A stretch of DNA of 64,000 bases, taken from positions 1,178,001 through 1,242,000 of the forward strand of contig NZ_CP175563.1 of NCBI RefSeq assembly GCF_046097065.1, written 5' to 3'. The notes under the pieces are model-generated. The model was not told the origin of the DNA, did no database searches, and was given only the letters and a program-made list of their open reading frames with translations. This DNA comes from Syntrophus buswellii (lineage in GTDB: Bacteria; Desulfobacterota; Syntrophia; Syntrophales; Syntrophaceae). The translations under genes were made by a program, and so were the position numbers. Below are positions 49,570-59,401 of the stretch, piece after piece. Position 1 is the stretch's first letter. The number at the start of each line of letters is the position of its first letter.

Positions 49570-49764
49570 TCCATACCTTAGGAAAAATGTTCCTTCCATA
49601 TAGACGTGGAGGAAAAGAGCCGCGGGAATCAAGAAGCAGCCTCCTTTTCCTCCTTTTTCTGTAACGTTTTATCCCCTTCGGGATGGAAGCCGGCCGGTCT
49701 GACTATTGGCGAAAGAGGTTCGCCCCGGAGTACCGAGCGGAAAGCATGGATTGAGGAGTGCGGA

Positions 49765-52700
49765 ATGGCCGGCAAGATGCCTGTGTGGAATCTGAAGGGA
49801 AAAGAAGATACAGTTCAGCCTCTCAAGGGAATACTGAACGGGATCTCGACGGGGGGAGCCGTCCGGTCCGGGCCGCGGGAAGAACCGATCCCGGCCTATG
49901 ACGATCTGGTCTTTCTGAAGGACTCCAGATACATTCGTGACCTCGTCGGCGAATCTCTCCTTTCCGAGCTTGTCGAAGACCTGGCCTGTCTCGTTGACAC
50001 CTCCGTTACCGTCTGTGAAAAAAACGGCGATTGTGCGCTGAAGTTCATCTCCTCCAACTGGTGCCGGTTTCTGAATCAGGCATCGAGGCGGCTCTGCGGG
50101 GCAGCGGACAGCCGGAAGGCCATGGCGTCCGGCGAGGGGCCCTGTTTCGAATCCTGCCGGAATGATGCTGCCCTTGTCTCCATTGAAACAAAACAGCCCG
50201 TGGAGCTGCCCTGCCGTGGAGGAATCCGGATTTTTGCCGTTCCGGTCTTTGCCGGCGACGAAGTGGTTGGAAGCCTCGCCATCGGCTATGGCGATCCTCC
50301 CCGCGACGGGGAAAAACTGCGCGACCTGGCGGAGGCTTACGGAGTTCCCCTGGAGGAGCTCCGCCGGCAGGCGGAAGCCTGTGAACCCCGTCCGTCCCTG
50401 ATGATTGAGCTTGCAAGGAAACGCCTTGCTACCACCGCCAGGGTCATAGGGGAAATCGTGACGCAAAAACAGGTGGAGTCGGCCCTGAGGCGCAGCGAAG
50501 AGAAATTCCATGCCGTGTTCCATCTCGCCAAGGATGCCATTTACCTCTTCGACCAGGAAGAGCGCCTTCTGGATGCAAACAAGGCCGCCCTGGAGACCCT
50601 GGGCTACAGCCGCGAGGAGCTTATGGCCATGAGGCCGCTGGACATCGACATTTCTGCGGTGGCGGAACATGACGAGCGGATGAAGGCGCTCAGGCGGAAA
50701 GGCTACGTTCTCTTTGAGACTCTGAACCGGAAGCGGGACGGAACGTTGATCCCGATGGAAGTGTCCCTGCAGCATCTCGAATTGGCCGGGTCAAAAGTCG
50801 TTCTGGCCGTCTGCCGGGACATCAGCAGGCGCAAGCAGGCCGAGGACGCGCTGGAAAGGCGAATCGTCGCGTTGACGGAGCCCCTGGAAAATATCGGAAC
50901 CGTCGCCTTCGAGGACCTCTTTAACCTTTCGGACCTTCAACGACTTCAGGATCTTCTTGCGGAAACCTGGGGCGTTTCGGCGCTGATCACACGTCCCGAC
51001 GGAACGGCCATTACGAAACCGAGCAGCTTCACCAGGTTCTGCAGCACGTTCATCCGGAGTACCGAAAAGGGGAAACGAAAATGTATGATATCCGATGCGA
51101 CGCTCGGAAGGTATGATCCCTCCGGACCGGTTGTTCAGACCTGCCTGAGCGCCGGGCTGTGCGGTGCAGGCGCCAGCATCACCGTCGGCGGCCGCCACAT
51201 CGCCAGCTGGCTGATCGGTCAGGTCCGCAACGAAAGACAGGACGAAGAGAAAATCCTTGAATACTGCCGCGAACTGGGTCTCGACGAGAAGGAATTCTGC
51301 GAGGCCTATCGCCAGGTGCCCTTCATGCCGCAGGAGAAGTTCGAGCAGATCGCCCACGCCCTGTTTGCCCTTGCCAACCAGCTTTCAACGACAGCCTATC
51401 AGAACATCCAGCAGGCGCGCTTCATAACGGAACGCAAGCGGGTAGAGGATGCACTGAGGAAAAGCGAAAGAAAGCTCCGAGAGGCGCAGCATATCGCGCG
51501 ACTGGGAAACTGGGAGCTGGATCTGATCACAAACACCCTGCAATGGTCCGACGGTACTTATGAGATCTTTGAAATCGACCCCGACGAGTTTGACGCTTCG
51601 TTCGAGGCTTTCCTGAAGCAAATCCATCCCGACGACCGGGAGATGGTCCAACACCTTTTTGCCGAATGCGTGGAGGACAGGGCCGCCTACGAAATCTCTC
51701 ACCGGCTGTTGATGAAGGACGGGCGGATCAAGTGGGTCCATGAAATCGGCCGGAACGAATTTGATCCGGAAGGCCGTCCCCTGAAAGGCATCGGGACGGT
51801 GCAGGACATCACCGAGCTCAAGCAGGCCGAGGAGGCGCTTCTTGAAAGCGAGGCACGGTTCCGGATGGTGGTGGAGTCTTCTCCGCTGCCCATCGGCTTT
51901 GCGAACAGGAACGGGCGGGTCGAGTACGTCAACCCGAAATTCAGCGAGAAGTTCGGCTATACGATCGACGACATTCCCACCTTGGGGAAATGGTTCCGCT
52001 GCGCCTTTCCCGATCCGCTCTACCGGAGCAGGACGGTGGAGCGTCTGCGAAGGACGGTTGACAGGCTTGAAAGCAGCACCTGCGGCATTGAGATGGACGT
52101 GACGTGCCGGGATGGATCCGTTCGGAATATCGAGCTGTTTCGAACGTTCATGGGTAACAAGACCCTTGCCGTCTTCAACGATCTGACGGAGCGGAAGCAG
52201 ATGGAGGAGGAGCGCCTCAGGTTTGATGCCCATATGCGGGAAGTTCAGAAACTCGAGAGCCTGGGCGTCCTTGCAGGAGGAATTGCCCACGATTTCAACA
52301 ACCTGCTCATGGCCATCCTCGGGTACGCCGACCTGGCCCTTCTCGCGCTCTCTCCGGCGTCCCCCGTCTGCCAGCACATTGAGGAGATCATGCGGGCCTC
52401 GCACCGGGCGGCGGATCTGTGCCGGCAGATGCTCGCCTATTTCGGAAAAGGGCGCTTCGTGGTCAGCCGCTGCGACCTCTCTGAAGTCGTCCGGGAAATG
52501 GGAAAAATACTCGATGTCTCGGTGTCCAAGAAATCGGCGGTGCGCTATGTCCTTGCTGATCATCTCCCGGAGGTGGAGTCGGATGTAACGCAGATCCGTC
52601 AGGTGATCATGAATTTGATTACGAACGCATCCGATGCCCTGGGAGGTGCGGGAGGCGTCATTACGGTTACGACGGGGTGCCTTGAGTGTGATGAGGCCTA

Positions 52701-53373
52701 CCTGTCCGAAAGCTATCTGCCCGATCACCCCCCCGGGGGGCTCTATGTCTACATCGAGGTGTCGGATACGGGATGCGGGATGGATTCCGCAACCCAGGGA
52801 AAGATTTTTGATCCCTTCTTCACCACGAAGTTCGTCGGCAGGGGGCTGGGACTGGCGGCGGTGCTCGGCATCGTGCGCGGCCATCGGGGAGTCATCAAGG
52901 TTTCCAGCGAGGTGGGGAAGGGGACAACCTTCCGGATCCTGCTGCCTGCCGCAACACGGGAGTCGGGCGCGGTTCAGGGGACGGTGGAGCAGGGCGAGCC
53001 GCTGAAGGGTGGGGGCACCGTCCTGGTCATTGACGACGACCCCTTTGTCATGGCCGTGGCATCGGCGATGCTGGAAAAGCTGGGCTTTGAAGTCCTGACC
53101 GCGGTCAATGGCCGTGAGGGCCTGCAGGTGTTCCGCACCCACAGAGGAGAGATCGCCTGTGTGCTCCTTGATCTCATGATGCCCGAGATGGGCGGCGAGG
53201 AGACTTTCCAGGAACTGCGCAATCTGCAGGACGATTTGCCCGTGATCCTGTCCAGCGGCTTCAATGAACAGGAAGTGACGCAGCGCTTCGCGGGAAAGGG
53301 ACTGGCCGGCTTTATTCAAAAGCCTTACAGCGTGGCGAATCTGAGCCGTGTGCTGAAAAGCGCGCTGGGCTGA
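49765..53373 (+). CDS. Hybrid histidine kinase with two PocR-like domains and three PAS domains
   Basis: This 1202-residue soluble kinase starts at the ATG at 49765, six bases after AGGAG. In order: a Cys-rich PocR-like domain (about 55-185, with CEKNGDC and CFESCRNDA), PAS 1 (about 245-365), a second PocR domain (about 385-545, FNLSDLQRLQDLLAETWGVS and CLSAGLCGAGASITVGG), PAS 2 and PAS 3 (about 585-830), HisKA with His842 in GGIAHDFNNLLMAIL, HATPase (DTGCGMD, GRGLGLAAVLG) and a C-terminal receiver with Asp1136 (LLDLMMPEMGG). PocR domains bind small molecules or metal through Cys residues in characterised members. No partner regulator is adjacent. Confidence 0.9.
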   Translation: MAGKMPVWNLKGKEDTVQPLKGILNGISTGGAVRSGPREEPIPAYDDLVFLKDSRYIRDLVGESLLSELVEDLACLVDTSVTVCEKNGDCALKFISSNWCRFLNQASRRLCGAADSRKAMASGEGPCFESCRNDAALVSIETKQPVELPCRGGIRIFAVPVFAGDEVVGSLAIGYGDPPRDGEKLRDLAEAYGVPLEELRRQAEACEPRPSLMIELARKRLATTARVIGEIVTQKQVESALRRSEEKFHAVFHLAKDAIYLFDQEERLLDANKAALETLGYSREELMAMRPLDIDISAVAEHDERMKALRRKGYVLFETLNRKRDGTLIPMEVSLQHLELAGSKVVLAVCRDISRRKQAEDALERRIVALTEPLENIGTVAFEDLFNLSDLQRLQDLLAETWGVSALITRPDGTAITKPSSFTRFCSTFIRSTEKGKRKCMISDATLGRYDPSGPVVQTCLSAGLCGAGASITVGGRHIASWLIGQVRNERQDEEKILEYCRELGLDEKEFCEAYRQVPFMPQEKFEQIAHALFALANQLSTTAYQNIQQARFITERKRVEDALRKSERKLREAQHIARLGNWELDLITNTLQWSDGTYEIFEIDPDEFDASFEAFLKQIHPDDREMVQHLFAECVEDRAAYEISHRLLMKDGRIKWVHEIGRNEFDPEGRPLKGIGTVQDITELKQAEEALLESEARFRMVVESSPLPIGFANRNGRVEYVNPKFSEKFGYTIDDIPTLGKWFRCAFPDPLYRSRTVERLRRTVDRLESSTCGIEMDVTCRDGSVRNIELFRTFMGNKTLAVFNDLTERKQMEEERLRFDAHMREVQKLESLGVLAGGIAHDFNNLLMAILGYADLALLALSPASPVCQHIEEIMRASHRAADLCRQMLAYFGKGRFVVSRCDLSEVVREMGKILDVSVSKKSAVRYVLADHLPEVESDVTQIRQVIMNLITNASDALGGAGGVITVTTGCLECDEAYLSESYLPDHPPGGLYVYIEVSDTGCGMDSATQGKIFDPFFTTKFVGRGLGLAAVLGIVRGHRGVIKVSSEVGKGTTFRILLPAATRESGAVQGTVEQGEPLKGGGTVLVIDDDPFVMAVASAMLEKLGFEVLTAVNGREGLQVFRTHRGEIACVLLDLMMPEMGGEETFQELRNLQDDLPVILSSGFNEQEVTQRFAGKGLAGFIQKPYSVANLSRVLKSALG

Positions 53374-53380
53374 TGTCAGA

Positions 53381-54268
53381 TTACCGGGGCAGCCTTCCCT
53401 CCTGGCGAAGCCGGGCCAGAATCTGCTGAATGCGGGGCAGAGCCAGGGTAGCCGCCTTTTCGCCTTCGAGGATGGCCTCATGGCGCTTATCGAAGTCGCC
53501 TGAGCCGATATAGCTCACCCTGGGGGCAATGACCACGTCGGCATAGGCGATCTGGGACGCCGCCATCTTGTTGTACATGATGTCGATGGACTGGAGGATC
53601 GTGTCCATTATCCCCCGGGGGACCGCTCCCCCCACCCCCGCGGAGATGTCCACGGCGATGACGACATCGGCGCCCGACCGCTTCGCGGCCAGAACGGGAA
53701 CGGGGCTTACAACGCCCCCGTCGACGTAAGGCTTCCCCCCGATCCATACCGGCTGAAAGATGCCGGGAATGGAGCAGCTTGCCCGGACGGCCCTTCCCGT
53801 GTTTCCCGACCCGAAAACGATTTCCGAGCCGTCCTGAAGGTTCGTTGCCACCGCCCGAAAGGGAATCGCCAGCTTTTCGATGGATGTTTGGCGGACCGAG
53901 CGGTTAACGTAGCTTTCAAGCTTTTCTCCGCGAATGAAGCCGTTGTCGGGGAAAATCAGATCGGCCACGTCATTTTTTTCCAGGGTCAGGGCAATCCGCT
54001 GCAGTTCAAAGGTGCTCATTCCGGAAGCATAGAGGGATCCGACGAAACTTCCCGCGCTCGTTCCGACGATCAGGGAGATGGGAATCTTCCTGCTCTCCAG
54101 AACCTTGAGGACACCCACGTGGGCGAACCCCCGGGATGCGCCGGCCCCCAGCACGACGGCAATGGTGGCGGGCCTGGGTGGAGGGGGAATTTCCTTCGGC
54201 AGGCATCCCGCCAGGGGCAGTATGCAGACGATCCATATCCAGGCGTAAAGGAACCTTTTGCTTTTCAT
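53381..54268 (-). CDS. Patatin-like phospholipase lipoprotein
   Basis: This 295-residue protein has a lipoprotein signal (VCILPLAGCLPKE) and a patatin domain: oxyanion-hole region VVLGAGASRGFAHVGVL, nucleophile elbow GTSAGSF (Ser near residue 91), and the catalytic Asp in VDGGVVSPVPV. The glycine-rich motif reads GAGASRG instead of the common GGGARG. It resembles the RssA/NTE-type bacterial patatins and is probably anchored to the outer or inner membrane facing the periplasm. It is convergent with the kinase gene, eight bases apart. Confidence 0.87.
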   Translation of the reverse strand: MKSKRFLYAWIWIVCILPLAGCLPKEIPPPPRPATIAVVLGAGASRGFAHVGVLKVLESRKIPISLIVGTSAGSFVGSLYASGMSTFELQRIALTLEKNDVADLIFPDNGFIRGEKLESYVNRSVRQTSIEKLAIPFRAVATNLQDGSEIVFGSGNTGRAVRASCSIPGIFQPVWIGGKPYVDGGVVSPVPVLAAKRSGADVVIAVDISAGVGGAVPRGIMDTILQSIDIMYNKMAASQIAYADVVIAPRVSYIGSGDFDKRHEAILEGEKAATLALPRIQQILARLRQEGRLPR

Positions 54269-54497
54269 CTCTTTTTCCGTCCCTTCCTTGATAAAAGGCC
54301 ACAGCCGGGAGAAAACCTACAGAAATATTTTCCCTTTGTCGATGATTTCTTTGTATCTGATGTTGAAAAACACGGGAGGTCATACTAGAGTAACCAAGGT
54401 GTTGTGGCTCTCAAGTTCCGCTCTTCCGCCGGAACGGGAGGATGCGGATGCGAACGCCGAAGGAAAGCGGGACCGGAAACTTTTCAGGAGGTGCCAG

Positions 54498-54965
54498 GTG
54501 GACAAATTGAAGGGAGGGGATCAGGCGCCCGGCTTCGCCCTGATCGACCAGTTCGGAAAAACGGTAACGCTCGACGGTTTCAAGGGCAGAAAACTCTTGT
54601 TGTATTTCTACCCCAAGGCCGGAACCTCCGGTTGCACCAGGCAGACGGAGGCCGTGAGGGATGCCCTCTCCGCAATGAAGGAAATCGGGGTGGACGCCCT
54701 GGGCATCAGCCCCGATTCAACAGCCCTGCAAAAAAAGTTCAGCGACAAGCTTCAACTGTCCTTTCCTCTGCTGTCGGACCCGGACCACTCCGTGGCGGAG
54801 GCCTATGGCGTCTGGGGTGAGAAATCTCTCTATGGAAAAAAATATTTCGGAATTCTCCGCTCATCCTTCCTGATTGATGAGGACGGCCGGATCCTGGAGG
54901 CCTGGTACAAGGTAAGCCCCGGGAACACGGTTCCCAAGGCGCTGGGAGCTCTCGGGATTTCGTGA
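54498..54965 (+). CDS. BCP-type peroxiredoxin, one-Cys form
   Basis: This 155-residue protein is an AhpC/TSA-fold peroxiredoxin of the BCP branch: GDQAPGFALIDQFGKTVTL, LLLYFYPKAGTSGCTRQTEAVRD with the peroxidatic Cys, and a BCP-typical AEAYGVWGEKSLYGKKYFGILRSSFLID. The resolving Cys found five residues later in many BCPs is replaced (CTRQTE), so an external thiol must resolve the sulfenic acid. The start is a GTG at 54498, six bases after AGGAGG. It lies 19 bp before an EamA-family gene and may be co-transcribed with it. Confidence 0.9.
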   Translation: MDKLKGGDQAPGFALIDQFGKTVTLDGFKGRKLLLYFYPKAGTSGCTRQTEAVRDALSAMKEIGVDALGISPDSTALQKKFSDKLQLSFPLLSDPDHSVAEAYGVWGEKSLYGKKYFGILRSSFLIDEDGRILEAWYKVSPGNTVPKALGALGIS

Positions 54966-54984
54966 AACGGGCCGGGGAAGACTC

Positions 54985-55851
54985 ATGAACTGGTTTTTCC
55001 TGACGATGGTCTGTTTCGTCCTCTACGGGATCCAGCGCTTCCTCTACAAGGTGTCGGCGCAGCGGAACTGCAATACCGCCTGGACCACCCTGTCCTTCAT
55101 GGGCACCGTGGCAATTCTCAGTTCGATCTGGTGGTTCTCCTCCGATGAAGCCCTGAAAAACCTGAACTGGCTGCTGGCCCTTGCCCTCATCAACAGCCTG
55201 ACATTTTTTGTCGATACGGTCGTGACCATTGAGGCGCTCCGCTATCTGCCCACGACGATCGTCTATCCGATGACCCGGATGAGCGCCGTGCTGGTGGTCA
55301 TCTTCTCCGTGGTCTATTTCAGGGATTCTCTGAACGGGTATCAGACTGCCGGCATCGCTCTCGCCATCGGCGTCATCCTCACTCTGACACGCTTCTCCAA
55401 GGAGGAGCAAAAGGAAAACCGGCATGCCCGCAAGGGGTATTTTCTGATCGTCATGGCCGTCCTGACGGGCGCCGTGGCGGCGGTTTCCAGCAAATTCGCC
55501 GCGCTGTACACCAATACCATGGCCTTCATTGCCTTGACCTACTCTCTCAGCATGCTCTTTTCCCTGGGGCTTCAGAGGCCATTTGAAAAGGGAGGGGCGA
55601 ATAAGAACTATGGAGAAGCCCTTTTGATCGGCTTCGCGGTGGGGCTGCTCAATTTTGCGGCTTTTTTTACCCTGCTTTCGGCCATGAAAACAGGTCCCCT
55701 GTCTATCATCGTTCCCGTGGTGGGGATGAATTTCGTCCTGGCCAATGTTCTTGCCGCCCTGGTCTACCGGGAAAAACTGACGCTGTTGAATACGACGGGA
55801 ATACTGATGACGGTCCTGTCCCTCTTTCTGCTGAAGATCGGGCAGTCCTGA
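54985..55851 (+). CDS. EamA/DMT-family transporter
   Basis: This 288-residue inner-membrane protein has ten predicted membrane segments in two repeats of five, the drug/metabolite transporter pattern. The segment LRYLPTTIVYPMTRMSAVLVVIFSVVYFRDSLNG and its repeat GPLSIIVPVVGMNFVLANVLAALVYREKLTLLNTTGI carry the EamA signature with the YREKL end. The substrate is unknown. It begins 19 bp after the peroxiredoxin stop. Confidence 0.87.
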   Translation: MNWFFLTMVCFVLYGIQRFLYKVSAQRNCNTAWTTLSFMGTVAILSSIWWFSSDEALKNLNWLLALALINSLTFFVDTVVTIEALRYLPTTIVYPMTRMSAVLVVIFSVVYFRDSLNGYQTAGIALAIGVILTLTRFSKEEQKENRHARKGYFLIVMAVLTGAVAAVSSKFAALYTNTMAFIALTYSLSMLFSLGLQRPFEKGGANKNYGEALLIGFAVGLLNFAAFFTLLSAMKTGPLSIIVPVVGMNFVLANVLAALVYREKLTLLNTTGILMTVLSLFLLKIGQS

Positions 55852-55981
55852 ACTGGCCGCATGCCATGCCGCGCTGCCGGCTATGTGGGCTTCGGGCAAA
55901 TCCTTCCGGGCGGCAAGCTGCGGGGTGGCTGCTGGAACATCCCTGGAACGGTGCCGTGCGCCACCCCGTTCTTGGGAAGGA

Positions 55982-56503
55982 TCAGAAAAGAGACATCAGA
56001 TAGGAGCGGAGATTTGTTTTTTTATTGATCAATCCCAGCTTGTTGCGGATGCTGTTCCGGTGAAGGTCGATGGCGCTTTTCGAGATTCCCAGGATCTGGG
56101 CGATTTCCTTGGTCCGCCTGCCTTCCTTGATCAGGCTGGCGACCTGAATTTCCTTGGGTGTAAAGTTCCGGTATCGCGAGGTGATCTTCTGCAGGAAGGG
56201 CGACATGATGTCGTTGAGATTGGATTCTGCAATTTCCACGTACGTGGCCTGCATGCCGACGAGCTCCGTCTCCTTGAGCTTCTGGATGTAGGGAAGGACG
56301 AGCTCCTTGACGTTGGAAAGAAACCGCTCCTCCACATCCCGCCTGTCCTGATCCCGGTGTCGAAGCAGGGATTTGAGGGCCGAGTTCAACTCCTCCAGGC
56401 GCTGGATGCTGGCTTCCAGCTCGGCTTCCCGGCTCAGGTCGATTTGGTCCTCTAGGAGCTGCTCGCCCCTGGTTGCGATTGACCCCTGATTTTCTTTAGC
56501 CAT
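55982..56503 (-). CDS. LuxR-type HTH regulator with N-terminal coiled coil
   Basis: This 173-residue protein has an N-terminal coiled coil (about 20-80, DLSREAELEASIQRLEELNSALKSLLRH) and a C-terminal LuxR/GerE HTH domain (about 110-173): FTPKEIQVASLIKEGRRTKEIAQILGISKSAIDLHRNSIRNKLG. No receiver or autoinducer domain is present, so its signal may act by dimer change or partner binding. It has no kinase partner beside it, and it is a candidate, though unproven, for the unknown regulator of the exopolysaccharide elements. Confidence 0.85.
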   Translation of the reverse strand: MAKENQGSIATRGEQLLEDQIDLSREAELEASIQRLEELNSALKSLLRHRDQDRRDVEERFLSNVKELVLPYIQKLKETELVGMQATYVEIAESNLNDIMSPFLQKITSRYRNFTPKEIQVASLIKEGRRTKEIAQILGISKSAIDLHRNSIRNKLGLINKKTNLRSYLMSLF

Positions 56504-56575
56504 GGTGTTTGTCCCCTCTTTTTTTAATAGTGTGGTCTCGTGATCATCGGGTGGATTAAAGAAGGCACCGAGTCC

Positions 56576-57001
56576 TTATGAGGATTTGATTGCCCCCATT
56601 GCATGCAGCGCCTTCCCGATTCTCTCGTGGATGAGCCGTGCCGCCAGCTGGCTGCCGCCTATGCCTGCCAGCACGGAAACGGTGACCCTGTCCCTTTCCG
56701 AGTAGACAATTTCTATAACAATCTTGTCGTCATAGACGTCTGCCTTCAGAGTTCCCGATGCGATTTTGCGGTCCTTGCGTATGTTTGTCGCCTTGAGGTC
56801 CTGAAGGGTCTGTTCGCAGGCCTGCCAGACGCTGTCGAGGTTCGTGAGATAGTCTGCCTGCAGGTAGCCGTTTGTATAGAGAAACTGGCCGGACTGGATG
56901 CCCATGATATTTCCATTGGTTACTACGGCGGTATCACAGCCGGAAAGGAACAGCAGGCTCGACAGCGCGACGGTAAGTCCGTAATATCTGAACACATGCA
57001 T
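56576..57001 (-). CDS. DUF3568-like lipoprotein
   Basis: This 141-residue protein has a lipoprotein signal (LTVALSSLLFLSGCDTA; lipobox LSGC) and a small alpha/beta body with LDSVWQACEQTLQDLKATNI and VSVLAGIGGSQLAARLIHERI, which matches the DUF3568 pattern. Such proteins are small envelope lipoproteins without known activity. I start at the ATG at 57001, preceded by AGGAGA; a longer frame to 57082 adds a basic, non-signal segment. Confidence 0.75.
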   Translation of the reverse strand: MHVFRYYGLTVALSSLLFLSGCDTAVVTNGNIMGIQSGQFLYTNGYLQADYLTNLDSVWQACEQTLQDLKATNIRKDRKIASGTLKADVYDDKIVIEIVYSERDRVTVSVLAGIGGSQLAARLIHERIGKALHAMGAIKSS

Positions 57002-57111
57002 AAAGGGTCTTCTCCTTGTCTTTGTTATTGCTGATCCAGGTGCCGGTTCTTTTTCCTGAACATGGGTTTTCCATATAAACAAGCAGAGATTAAGTCAATA
57101 AGAATTACAGG

Positions 57112-57957
57112 TTATGAGACAAAAAAGGCGAAGAGGGAATGAAGGGCCGCCCAGAAGAGGATCAATGCCGTCAGAAAGATGCAGCCGGTTCCCAGGACTT
57201 GATGGAGAGGCTTCTCCTCGGACTGGTCTTCATATCCCAGAAAAAATCCCAGGAGAATGCCGGCGACGAGACCTCCGCCGTGCGCCCAGTTGTTGATGCC
57301 CGGCACCAGCAGGCCGAAGATCACCAGCCCCACGATCCAGCCGAGAGACTGACGGTAAATCGCCTCGCCGTAAAACCCCCCGCGGCTTTTGCCGTAGAAC
57401 AGGATCGCTCCGATCAGGCCGCACAGACTGGCGGAGGCGCCGATAGTAAAAATGACCCCCACCAGGCTCGAAATCAGAAAGCCGGCGATGCCCGAAGCGA
57501 CGTAAATCAGGATAAAGCGGTTAAATCCGTATTCTCGAAGGACGAAATAGCCAAGCTGGGAAAGAGCGGCCATGTTGAAGAAAATGTGGAGAATGCCTCC
57601 ATGAAGAAAAGAGGCTGAGATCAGGGTCCACCAGCGCCCGTACTGGGCGATCGGGATGGCCCCTGTCGCGCCCAGGGAAAAAAGGCTGCTGTTGGATGGG
57701 GAAAGAAGGGCCAGGGGATTAGAGGATATTCGCGTACCGGACAGGTTCAGAAGGAGTGAAAGCAGGTAAAACGCTGCGTTTAAGTAAATCAGGATGCGAA
57801 TCGGGTCGAGGCTTCCGCTGTTGAGCCGCCACACAAATCCGGAAAGCCAGCGTGATCCCGGACTTCTCAATCCGCAGTGCGGGCACTGGGGCTCATCAGC
57901 ACTGATGAGCTTGCGGCAGCGGGGACAGAGAAGGGAAGTTTTTCCGGAAGAAACCAT
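57112..57957 (-). CDS. Rhomboid-family intramembrane serine protease with N-terminal zinc ribbon
   Basis: This 281-residue protein starts with a CPRCRKLISADEPQCPHCG zinc ribbon (residues about 11-29) and continues with six to seven membrane segments of a rhomboid protease. The conserved HGGILHIFFNMAAL loop, the active-site Ser in FTIGASASLCGLIGA (GxSx) and the catalytic His in NNWAHGGGLVAG are present. It should cleave transmembrane substrates. The zinc ribbon is a fusion seen in some bacterial rhomboids and may sense or bind a partner. It is 23 bp upstream of the TraB-like gene end, same direction. Confidence 0.87.
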   Translation of the reverse strand: MVSSGKTSLLCPRCRKLISADEPQCPHCGLRSPGSRWLSGFVWRLNSGSLDPIRILIYLNAAFYLLSLLLNLSGTRISSNPLALLSPSNSSLFSLGATGAIPIAQYGRWWTLISASFLHGGILHIFFNMAALSQLGYFVLREYGFNRFILIYVASGIAGFLISSLVGVIFTIGASASLCGLIGAILFYGKSRGGFYGEAIYRQSLGWIVGLVIFGLLVPGINNWAHGGGLVAGILLGFFLGYEDQSEEKPLHQVLGTGCIFLTALILFWAALHSLFAFFVS

Positions 57958-57979
57958 GGCCTGCCAACAGGAAGATCCG

Positions 57980-59170
57980 TTAAAAGTATCTCATCATGAC
58001 CGGTATGGCGGCGAACGTACCAATGGAGGTCGTCAGGTTCACGATGGCGATCAGAAGAAGGATGCGGGTGATCTTGTTCTTCAGAAATCCTCGAACGGAG
58101 AGGATGTCATCCTTCAGGCTCAAAAAGTCCTTGACCTTCGGTTTGCGGATCGTTGCCTCGGTCAGGCCTGCAACCCAGCCCGTGGCGATCAGGGGGTGAA
58201 GGGTGGCGATGGGTGCCGAACAGGCGGCTGCGGCGATGGTCAAGGGATGGGCCAGGAGAAGAAGCGCCCCCGCTGCCGCACAGACCGCCGTGATGGCCGA
58301 CCAGGAAAAAATCATGGCCATGCTGGCTGAAAAGCCGGAACTGAAAAATCCGGCGATAAAGATCCCTACGATTCCCAGGGAAAATCCCCAGGCGAACACC
58401 TGGCCCCAGAGGCCGGGAGGAGGAATCACCGAAATGGCCTCCTTGTCGACCTCCTGATTCTGCTCGAGAGTGCGGACAATGCCCGGAATGTGACCGGCGC
58501 CGACGACGGCGACCACCTTGTCCCCGCCGGCGGAGCGAATGGAGGCGGCCAGATACTGGTCCCGTTCGTCAATCAGCGTTGTTTTCAGGTCCGGCATTTT
58601 TTCCCCGAACTGGCGGAGAGTCATGTCCAGGACATCATGCTCCTTGAGCTTTTCGATGTCCTGTTCATCGATGTCCTCCGTCATGAAAAGGGAAAGAAAC
58701 ATTTCCGCGGCCAGCCGGACTTTGCTGAAGAACCCCATCCGCCTCCAGGTGCGCAGAAGCGTTACCCGGATTTCCCGATCGGCGAGAACGATGCCTGCCC
58801 CCTGCTTTTCCGCCATGGCAATGGCCCTAAGCATTTCCTCGCCGGGATGGATATTGAATTTTTCGGCGATTTTCTTCTGGAAGGACATCATCAGAAGCTG
58901 GGATAGGAGCAGGGAGGTCCGTTTATCCCTGATGACCTTCACAATGTCCATTTCCTGCCATTGGTCCTTTTTCTTCAGGGCGTCAAAACGGGCCTGGCAC
59001 AGCTCAATGCACACCGTGTCCGGATGCTCCTCGGAAATGACCCGCTCCACCAGGTCCGCGCTTTCCCGAGACACGTGGGCTGTGCCTACCAGGATGATTT
59101 CCTTTCCCCCGGTAAACAAATGATGGACATTTCGGTCCTGCATGGTATTTACTCTTGTTTCTGTGATCAT
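57980..59170 (-). CDS. TraB/PrgY-family membrane protein
   Basis: This 396-residue protein has an N-terminal TraB domain ([46 protein letters not shown]) with the GTAHVS and GAGH motifs that suggest a metal-dependent hydrolase fold, and about five C-terminal membrane segments. PrgY of enterococcal plasmids blocks a peptide pheromone, and archaeal members are uncharacterised. The ATG at 59170 has AGGA eight bases upstream; the ATG at 59143 is an alternative. The rhomboid gene follows directly. Confidence 0.85.
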
Positions 59171-59401
59171 GCAGAGATTCCTATCAGTATTTTATGGGCT
59201 TGTAAAGGGAAATGCCGTGGGGGACATTTCCGGAGCCGGTTCGGGATTTCTGATTTTTCCTGTAAAAAAGAAAGCAAAATTCAAGCTTGAGGAAAGGGCT
59301 TGCGGAGATTTCAGCCCATTTTTTTGAAGGGGAAATGGCGGCATGGTCCCCTGGGAAATCTTTGAAATCCGCAGAGACTGAAAAAAAATGAGGGGGATCG
59401 A

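Noticed and set aside
51385..53481. Long open frame on the minus strand opposite the PocR-domain kinase
   Set aside because: Antisense shadow of the kinase; no family motif in the translation.
56508..56518. Eleven-base match (TTTGTCCCCTC) to the 32-bp element, upstream of the LuxR-type gene
   Set aside because: It covers only a third of the element, lacks both half-sites, and coincides with the gene's ribosome-binding site.
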